Positions 58,761-64,000 of a DNA stretch of 64,000 bases are shown here, in pieces. The translations under genes and the position numbers were made by a program. Each line of letters starts with the position of its first letter. Within the stretch, counting starts at the first letter, position 1. This DNA comes from JABDIP01 sp965237625 (GTDB lineage Bacteria > Pseudomonadota > Alphaproteobacteria > DSM-16000 > Inquilinaceae): the NCBI GenBank assembly GCA_965237625.1, contig CBDEGD010000048.1, positions 186,001 to 250,000 of the forward strand, written 5' to 3'. The notes below the pieces were generated by a model. It did not search any database. It was not told the DNA's origin and saw only the letters and a program-made list of their open reading frames with translations.

Positions 58761-60747
58761 TCGCGCGACCGTGGCCAATGCCCCGAGACCGCCACCGGCA
58801 ACAATCTATGCGGAGCGGCCGGACCGGCCTGAATCCGCGTTTGACCGGTTTGGCAAGTCGGTTGCCGGCTTGTCCCTGGCCCTGCTGCCCGAGCGCCGTC
58901 TGTCGCGCCTCGCTCGCATCGTCGACATGGCCGGTCGCCAACGAACCGGGCTTACGGCGATGGATCGGACCGAACTTGACCGTCTGACAGGCGCGCTGCG
59001 GGTCGAATTGCGAAGGCATGGGCTTCGGGACGGTACTGTCGCGCAGACTTTCGCCCTGGTTCGCGAGGTCGCTGGACGCGTGATCGGTATGCGGCCCTTC
59101 GATGTTCAACTCATCGGCGGATTTGCCCTGTTGAAGGGCATGATCGCGGAGATGGAGACCGGCGAAGGAAAAACCCTTACTGCCATCCTTCCGGCCAGTG
59201 CCGCCGCGCTTGCCGGCATTCCGGTGCACGTCGTGACAGTCAACGACTACTTGGCCAAGCGCGATGCGGAATTGATGGGCCCGGTCTACCGGGCGCTGGG
59301 ACTTACCGTCGGAGTCGTCGTGCACGGCATGGCGCCGGAGGAGCGGCGCGCTGCCTACCTTTGTGACGTAACATACTGTACTAACAAAGAGATCGCCTTC
59401 GACTATCTCAGGGACCGGCTGGTCCTCGGCCGGGTGTGGAGCAACCTGCATCTGAAACTCGACCGCCTGAACGGCCAGATGTCGCGCACGAGCCGTCTCG
59501 TCATGCGCGGCCTGCACTTTGCGATCGTCGATGAGGCCGACAGCGTGTTGATCGATGAAGCGCGCACGCCGCTGATCATCTCCGGCGAAACCGAGCCCGG
59601 TAATGAGCAGCAAATTGCGGAGCAGGCGCTGGATCTCGTCCAGCAACTGGAAGCGGGCCGCGATTTCAAGCTTCTGGCCGACGAGCGGCGGATCGAATTG
59701 ACCGACGATGGCAAGCGGCGATTGGATGAAGTTTCAAAGCCGCTCGGCGGCATCTGGAACGGCCGGACGAGGCGGGAAGAGACCGCCAGCCGGGCACTTG
59801 CGGCCAAATACCTGTATATGAAGGACGAGCACTATATTGTTTCTGACGGGAAGATTCAGATAGTCGATGAATATACCGGCCGCGTCATGGGTGACAGGTC
59901 ATGGAACGAGGGGCTGCATCAACTGATCGAAGTCAAGGAAGGCTGCAATACGACCGGGCGCAAAATTCCGCTGGCGCGGCTCACCTATCAGCGCTTCTTT
60001 CGGCGCTACCAGCGTCTGGCGGGCATGACAGGGACTGCGCGCGAGACGGCCGGAGAATTCTGGACGGTGTTCGGCTTGCCGGTCGTGCGCGTGCCGACAA
60101 ATCGTCCGCTCAGACGGTCGTACTCACCGCCGCAGATTTGCGCCACCGCCCAGAGCAAGTGGCGTCTGATAGCGCAATGCGCCGCGGAGCACCAGCGGCG
60201 TGGAAGGTCGGTGCTGATCGGGACTCGTTCCGTAGGCGCATCGGAGACCGCGAGCCAGTATCTTACGCAGTCTGGGATCGCCCATGTGGTGTTGAACGCG
60301 GCACAGGACGGGCATGAAGCGGAAATCATCGCCCGTGCCGGTGAAATTGGCCGCGTGACGATCGCCACCAACATGGCCGGTCGAGGCGTCGACATCGTGT
60401 TGGGAGACGGAGTGAGCGAACTTGGCGGGTTGCATGTAATCATTTCCGAGCGTCACGATGCCGGTCGCATCGACCGGCAGTTGGCCGGACGGTGCGGTCG
60501 GCAAGGCGATCCTGGCAGTGTTCAGGCCGTGCTGTCGCTTGAGGATCCTTTGCTGGAAATCCTGGTCAATTCACGCTTGCCGGGGTTGGCGCGGCTACCG
60601 GGTTGGCTCGGGCAATGGGCCGGCAGGATCGCATTCGATCGGGCTCAGAACAGGGCGGAACGATTGCATTCAAGGATGCGTCGTGATCTCGTTAAGGTCG
60701 ATCAACGACTGGACACCCTTTTGGCGTTCTCAGGTCGGGCGGAATGA
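58753..60747 (+). CDS. Truncated SecA-like preprotein translocase ATPase (accessory SecA)
   Basis: 664 residues against about 850-900 for housekeeping SecA. NBD1 has Walker A METGEGKT, HVVTVNDYLAKRDAE, and Walker B VDEADSVLIDEARTPLIISG. The preprotein-crosslinking region (YIVSDGKIQIVDEYTGRVMG) and NBD2 (VTIATNMAGRGVDIVLGD, RHDAGRIDRQLAGRCGRQGD) are intact. The protein ends soon after (FDRAQNRAERLHSRMRRDL): most of the helical scaffold, the wing domain and the zinc tail are missing. The first 60 residues are unlike SecA. It is translationally coupled to both neighbours, so an accessory SecA dedicated to this locus is likely. Confidence 0.93.
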   Translation: MSSRATVANAPRPPPATIYAERPDRPESAFDRFGKSVAGLSLALLPERRLSRLARIVDMAGRQRTGLTAMDRTELDRLTGALRVELRRHGLRDGTVAQTFALVREVAGRVIGMRPFDVQLIGGFALLKGMIAEMETGEGKTLTAILPASAAALAGIPVHVVTVNDYLAKRDAELMGPVYRALGLTVGVVVHGMAPEERRAAYLCDVTYCTNKEIAFDYLRDRLVLGRVWSNLHLKLDRLNGQMSRTSRLVMRGLHFAIVDEADSVLIDEARTPLIISGETEPGNEQQIAEQALDLVQQLEAGRDFKLLADERRIELTDDGKRRLDEVSKPLGGIWNGRTRREETASRALAAKYLYMKDEHYIVSDGKIQIVDEYTGRVMGDRSWNEGLHQLIEVKEGCNTTGRKIPLARLTYQRFFRRYQRLAGMTGTARETAGEFWTVFGLPVVRVPTNRPLRRSYSPPQICATAQSKWRLIAQCAAEHQRRGRSVLIGTRSVGASETASQYLTQSGIAHVVLNAAQDGHEAEIIARAGEIGRVTIATNMAGRGVDIVLGDGVSELGGLHVIISERHDAGRIDRQLAGRCGRQGDPGSVQAVLSLEDPLLEILVNSRLPGLARLPGWLGQWAGRIAFDRAQNRAERLHSRMRRDLVKVDQRLDTLLAFSGRAE

Positions 60748-62660
60748 TGCGGTCAAGAAGCGCCGTGGCGTGCATGGCGGCCGTGGCCGCCTTGACCGTC
60801 GGTGCCGACAGCGGCGCCCAGGAATCGCGGACCGATTTCGGTTCGACGCTCCAGGGCGACTGCCTCATTGAACCCCGCTCCATTGTCGATCTGGGGAGCG
60901 CCGAAGAGGGCATCATCAAGGATGTTTTCGTTGAACGTGGCGATTTCGTCGCCCAGGGCGACATGGTTGCCCAGCTTGACCATGACCTCACTGCGGTGTC
61001 GGTCGAATTGGCCAGGTTGCGTGCGGCGCGCACCGACCAATTGTACTCCAGTATCGAAAGGCTCGCCTTTACGCAGCGGCAAATGGATCGCATGCAGGAG
61101 CTCCATGACCGTGAGGTGATATCGGCACGCGCGCACGACGAGGCGGAGACGGAACGGGACATCGCCGAGCTTGCAGTCGGAACGGCGCAGATGGATCTGC
61201 GCGAGGCGGAGATAGAACTCCAGCGCGCCCAATCCAGGCTTGACCGCCACACGATCCGCAGTCCCGTGACCGGTGTCGTGTCCGAGCTTCTCATGTCTCC
61301 GGGAGAATATGCCTACGAGCAGTCGCCGATCATGCGGATCGCCGAGATCGATCCGTTGCACGTGGACGTCTTTTTGCCTGTTGCCAACTACCTGGACGTG
61401 TTTGAGGGCATGGTGGCGGACGTGACGCCACAAGCACCGGTCAATGGGCAGTATCAGGCCCGGGTGACGGTCGTTGATCGCGTCTTCGACCCGGCCAGCG
61501 GCACGTTTGGCGTCCGGCTGGAACTGCCGAATCCGGATTTCGAGTTGCCGGCCGGCTTGAGGTGCGAAATCCGGTTTCAGGCTCGCGATGATTTCGCCGC
61601 CGTTGCCGCCACATGGTCAATGACGGATGTTATGATCGACGAGGTCGAAACCGAGCTCGACCAGGATGTGCCTTCCGTTCACGGGGACGATGGCGAGAGT
61701 CGGGTCCCACTGCCCGTGCCGCCGTCTGATCTGGACGATGGTGACGAGCTGGATAATGCGGCAGTCCCGACCGGCGGTGATCTGACAATGCTGATCCAGC
61801 AGAAGCTGGCGAGCGCCGGATTCGATGTCGGACCGCTGGACGGCATTCTGGGCCCGAGGACACAGGCAGCGATCGCCTCGTATCAAGTTCAGTATAATTT
61901 GCCGCCCGACGGACACCCGTCCGACACCCTCTATGATCACATCAGCAAGCTCTCCGTTGACGATACGGCGGACAGTGGCGCAGTCGCCGCGGTGGACGCG
62001 CCCGACGCGGCAAGCCTTTCCGAGATCGGCCATGACTATCTTCGGCGGGCGGCTCGTGCCTCCGATCGGGGCGATCTCCGACTTGCAGCCTTCTTGTACC
62101 TGAAGGCGATCCAGTCCGCCGATTTGTCGCCGCTTCACGAGGCCTACGCTTACAACACCCGCGGCAGGATCGGGGCGGCGATGGGGCGGTTCGCAGAGGC
62201 GACGAGGGATTTCGACAGCGCCATCGCGCTTAACCCGGGCTATGTTGCGGCCTACATGAACCGTGCCGAGTCTCATGCCAGCAGCGGTCGATATGCGTCA
62301 GCCATCGAAGATCTTGACCGCGCAATCGATCTGGCACCGGATTTCGCCTATGCCTTCTACCGCCGCGGCGTAGCGTTATTCGAACTCGGCGAGATTGAGT
62401 TGGCCATCGATAGCTACAGCGCCGCGATCGATCTGTCGCCGGGCCTTGTCCAGGCATATCTGGATAGGGGCAGGGCATATCGGATGATCGGACGGCGAGA
62501 CGAAGCGCTGATCAATTTTGCAAGGGTGTTTGAGAGCAATCCACGCTTTCCGGGGCTCAGATCTGAGATGGAGGGGATCGGGGTCCTAGAATGCGGCAAT
62601 CCCCCCGCGGACGGTTGCCAGGCCAAGAGCGGCACGACGAATGGCCCCGCGACTCCATGA
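60744..62660 (+). CDS. HlyD-like periplasmic adaptor with peptidoglycan-binding and TPR domains
   Basis: 638 residues. A signal peptide (CMAAVAALTVGADSGAQ) directs it to the periplasm. HlyD/RND-MFP adaptor region about 35-280: SAEEGIIKDVFVERGDFVAQ, a long coiled coil, HTIRSPVTGVVSELLMSPGE, PASGTFGVRLELPNP. A peptidoglycan-binding domain (about 350-400) reads LIQQKLASAGFDVGPLDGIL GPRTQAAIASYQ. At least four TPRs follow (AYNTRGRIGAAMGRFAEATRD, AAYMNRAESHASSGRYASAI, AYFYRRG-like, YLDRGRAYRMIGRRDEAL). It overlaps the SecA-like gene by 4 bp. It could anchor the export apparatus to murein. Confidence 0.88.
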   Translation: MMRSRSAVACMAAVAALTVGADSGAQESRTDFGSTLQGDCLIEPRSIVDLGSAEEGIIKDVFVERGDFVAQGDMVAQLDHDLTAVSVELARLRAARTDQLYSSIERLAFTQRQMDRMQELHDREVISARAHDEAETERDIAELAVGTAQMDLREAEIELQRAQSRLDRHTIRSPVTGVVSELLMSPGEYAYEQSPIMRIAEIDPLHVDVFLPVANYLDVFEGMVADVTPQAPVNGQYQARVTVVDRVFDPASGTFGVRLELPNPDFELPAGLRCEIRFQARDDFAAVAATWSMTDVMIDEVETELDQDVPSVHGDDGESRVPLPVPPSDLDDGDELDNAAVPTGGDLTMLIQQKLASAGFDVGPLDGILGPRTQAAIASYQVQYNLPPDGHPSDTLYDHISKLSVDDTADSGAVAAVDAPDAASLSEIGHDYLRRAARASDRGDLRLAAFLYLKAIQSADLSPLHEAYAYNTRGRIGAAMGRFAEATRDFDSAIALNPGYVAAYMNRAESHASSGRYASAIEDLDRAIDLAPDFAYAFYRRGVALFELGEIELAIDSYSAAIDLSPGLVQAYLDRGRAYRMIGRRDEALINFARVFESNPRFPGLRSEMEGIGVLECGNPPADGCQAKSGTTNGPATP

Positions 62661-62664
62661 TGCG

Positions 62665-63078
62665 CCGGACGCGCGATAGACATCGAAGCAATAGAGATCA
62701 AGGCGAGGCATGCGCCGGCGCCGTGTTCGGTCAGCTCGAGCGTGATGCTGGGCAATGGGCCTTTGGTAAAAGCCTGCGGGACTCCGCTGCTGCCCTGATT
62801 TCCACGCCGCCGGCGGTGGTTCGGATCGTATTCGCGAGTTCTTTCAGCCGGTCGATGCCGATAAACATGCTGTCGACGGCCTGATAGAAGCGGCGCGCTT
62901 CCACCGTGGCGGTCAGGCCGCGCCCGGCGCGCAGGAACAGCGGGAAGCCGACGGAAATCTCCAAGCCGGACACAAGGCGGCTGACGCTGGGTTGCGATAT
63001 ATGCAGGATCTCGGCCGCGGCGGTGATCGACCCGCTGCGCATGGTTGCCCGGCAGGCTTCCAACTGTCTGAGGTTCAT
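62665..63078 (-). pseudogene. Decayed LysR-family transcriptional regulator
   Basis: From ATG 63078 the HTH domain is intact (MNLRQLEACRATMRSGSITA, ISQPSVSRLVSGLE). The linker helix (VDSMFIGIDRLKELANTIRT) and the start of the effector domain (GGVEIRAAAESRRLLPKA) follow. A frameshift or small deletion then moves homology to another frame (SITLELTEHGAGA), after which similarity stops at about 62665. About two thirds of a normal 300-residue LysR protein is gone. It lies convergent with the end of the export operon and probably marks a recombination border. Confidence 0.75.
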
Positions 63079-63222
63079 TGGCGCGGCTCTCCGGGGAGTC
63101 AGGCAACATTCTGTTTTTGCCGCATCCGTCTCCATCCATTCATTTTTTCTAATCCGGATTCAATAGCGAGTGCGTTGGCGTCCCCGCTCGCTCGCGCGCC
63201 GCTTGACTAGCGGGGTCATATG

Positions 63223-63236
63223 TGAAAAATTTTTCA
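63223..63236. promoter_or_regulatory. Perfect 14-bp palindrome upstream of the SorC-type gene (candidate operator)
   Basis: TGAAAAATTTTTCA is a perfect palindrome in an AT-rich patch between the divergent LysR remnant and the SorC-family gene, about 32-70 bp before the candidate starts. SorC/DeoR-type regulators commonly bind palindromes near their own promoter, so autoregulation is plausible. Confidence 0.5.
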
Positions 63237-63267
63237 TCGAGCGATATTTTTATCAAGCGGCGGTTTC

Positions 63268-64000
63268 ATGGCCTCGACCGGGATCGACAAAGCGAGGGAT
63301 GCCAGCATGGCGACGCGGGCGGCGTGGCTGCACTATGCGGGCGGGCTGACCCAGGCGGAGGTCGCCAGACGGCTCGGCCTGTCGAGCCTTAAGGCCCATC
63401 GCCTGATCACCCGCGCCAACCAGGATGGCCTGGTGAGGGTCTTCATCGATGGCGACGTATCGGAATGCGTGGCGCTGGAGATCCAGCTTTCCGAGCGGTA
63501 CGGGCTCGACTATTGCGAAGTCGTCCCGGATTTCGATACCGAGGACCTGCCGCTGAAGGCGCTCGGCATCGCCGGCGCGCAGTTCCTCAGGCGTGAGATC
63601 GAGCGCGGAGACACCCCTCTTATCGGCGTCGGCCATGGCCGGACACTGGCGGCCTGCGTCGAATATTTGCCGCGAACGCCATCACCCCATACGGATTTCG
63701 TATCGCTGCTGGGTGGCTTCTCACGCAAATTCTCCGCCAACCCCCATGACGTGATCCATCGCCTGGCGGAGCGGACCGACGGCCGCGCCTTCGTGATGCC
63801 GGTCCCGTTCTTTGCCAATTCGGCGAAAGACCGCGAGATCCTGCTGGGTCAGCGGGGCATCAGCGAGGTCCTGGAACTGGCCCGCAAATCCGATCTCAAA
63901 TTCGTCGGCATCGGCACCTCGGAGCCGGAGGCATCGCTGGTGGCGACGGGGATGATCGAGCCGGCCGAAATTGTCGATGTTCAGAAGGCCGGCGGTATCG
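63268..64000 (+). CDS. SorC-family sugar-binding transcriptional regulator (partial, C-terminus cut by window)
   Basis: At least 244 residues. An N-terminal HTH (WLHYAGGLTQAEVARRLGLS, then KAHRLITRANQDGLVRVFID) is followed by the sugar-phosphate-binding domain: LEIQLSERYGLDYCEVVPDF, DTPLIGVGHGRTLAACVEYL, FVSLLGGFSRKFSANPHDVI, FVMPVPFFANSAKDREILL, FVGIGTSEPEASLVATGMI. This is the SorC/CggR type, whose members regulate carbohydrate-use operons in response to a sugar phosphate. ATG 63307 has a better GAGGGA ribosome site than ATG 63268 and may be the true start. The regulated operon should lie just to the right. Confidence 0.92.
   Translation, partial: MASTGIDKARDASMATRAAWLHYAGGLTQAEVARRLGLSSLKAHRLITRANQDGLVRVFIDGDVSECVALEIQLSERYGLDYCEVVPDFDTEDLPLKALGIAGAQFLRREIERGDTPLIGVGHGRTLAACVEYLPRTPSPHTDFVSLLGGFSRKFSANPHDVIHRLAERTDGRAFVMPVPFFANSAKDREILLGQRGISEVLELARKSDLKFVGIGTSEPEASLVATGMIEPAEIVDVQKAGGI

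Overview
The window comes from a GC-rich alphaproteobacterium, most likely Rhodospirillales-like. The evidence is the strongly GC-biased third codon positions and a conserved alphaproteobacterial block: a probable atpC end, rppH, a divergent polysaccharide deacetylase, an S41 protease, an EnvC-type M23 protein, gpmI, rlmH, rsfS, nadD, proA, proB, obgE, rpmA and rplU. No species can be named from sequence alone.

Layout. (1) 1-3700: the 3' end of a probable atpC, two small nested hairpin elements, a small conserved-looking gene, and two extensin-like lipoprotein paralogues flanking a secreted protein with EF-hand-like motifs. (2) 3731-17262: an almost entirely minus-strand housekeeping block covering cell-envelope remodelling, glycolysis, ribosome maturation, NAD and proline synthesis, and L21/L27. 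One DMT exporter sits between gpmI and rlmH. A 263-bp multi-hairpin element lies at the 3' end of rppH and supplies its stop codon; a related 279-bp element lies upstream of rplU. (3) 17805-19837: a second DMT exporter, a tRNA-Ser(CGA) gene and the remnant of a serine-recombinase C-terminal region. (4) 20336-53098: one enormous surface or exoprotein locus of about 32.8 kb (roughly 10,900 codons). It has an N-terminal LEPR-XLL motif followed by RTX calcium-binding repeats, FG-GAP, LamG, PPC-like, LRR, PA14-like, glycine-rich, SdrD-like, cadherin-like and PKD-like modules. It is intact for its first 14.5 kb and last 5.6 kb. Between 34.87 and 47.51 kb it is cut by about twenty single-base frameshifts. 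(5) 53347-62660: a same-strand gene set that looks dedicated to this protein: two DUF3467 proteins, a GAF-HlyD fusion, an M50 metalloprotease-HlyD membrane protein, a truncated SecA-like ATPase, and an HlyD-peptidoglycan-binding-TPR periplasmic protein. No ABC exporter or TolC gene is visible. (6) 62665-64000: a decayed LysR regulator and the start of an intact SorC-family regulator preceded by a perfect palindrome.

Main inference: regions 4 and 5 form an island between tRNA-Ser plus a recombinase scar and a broken regulator. It may encode an export or anchoring pathway for a LEPR-XLL giant protein in which a SecA paralogue and membrane-fusion-like proteins take the place of the classical type I ABC transporter. 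The domain assignments are seen in the sequence; the pathway is inference. The second notable signal is two families of nested palindromic elements whose stems differ between copies while tip or linker motifs are conserved.
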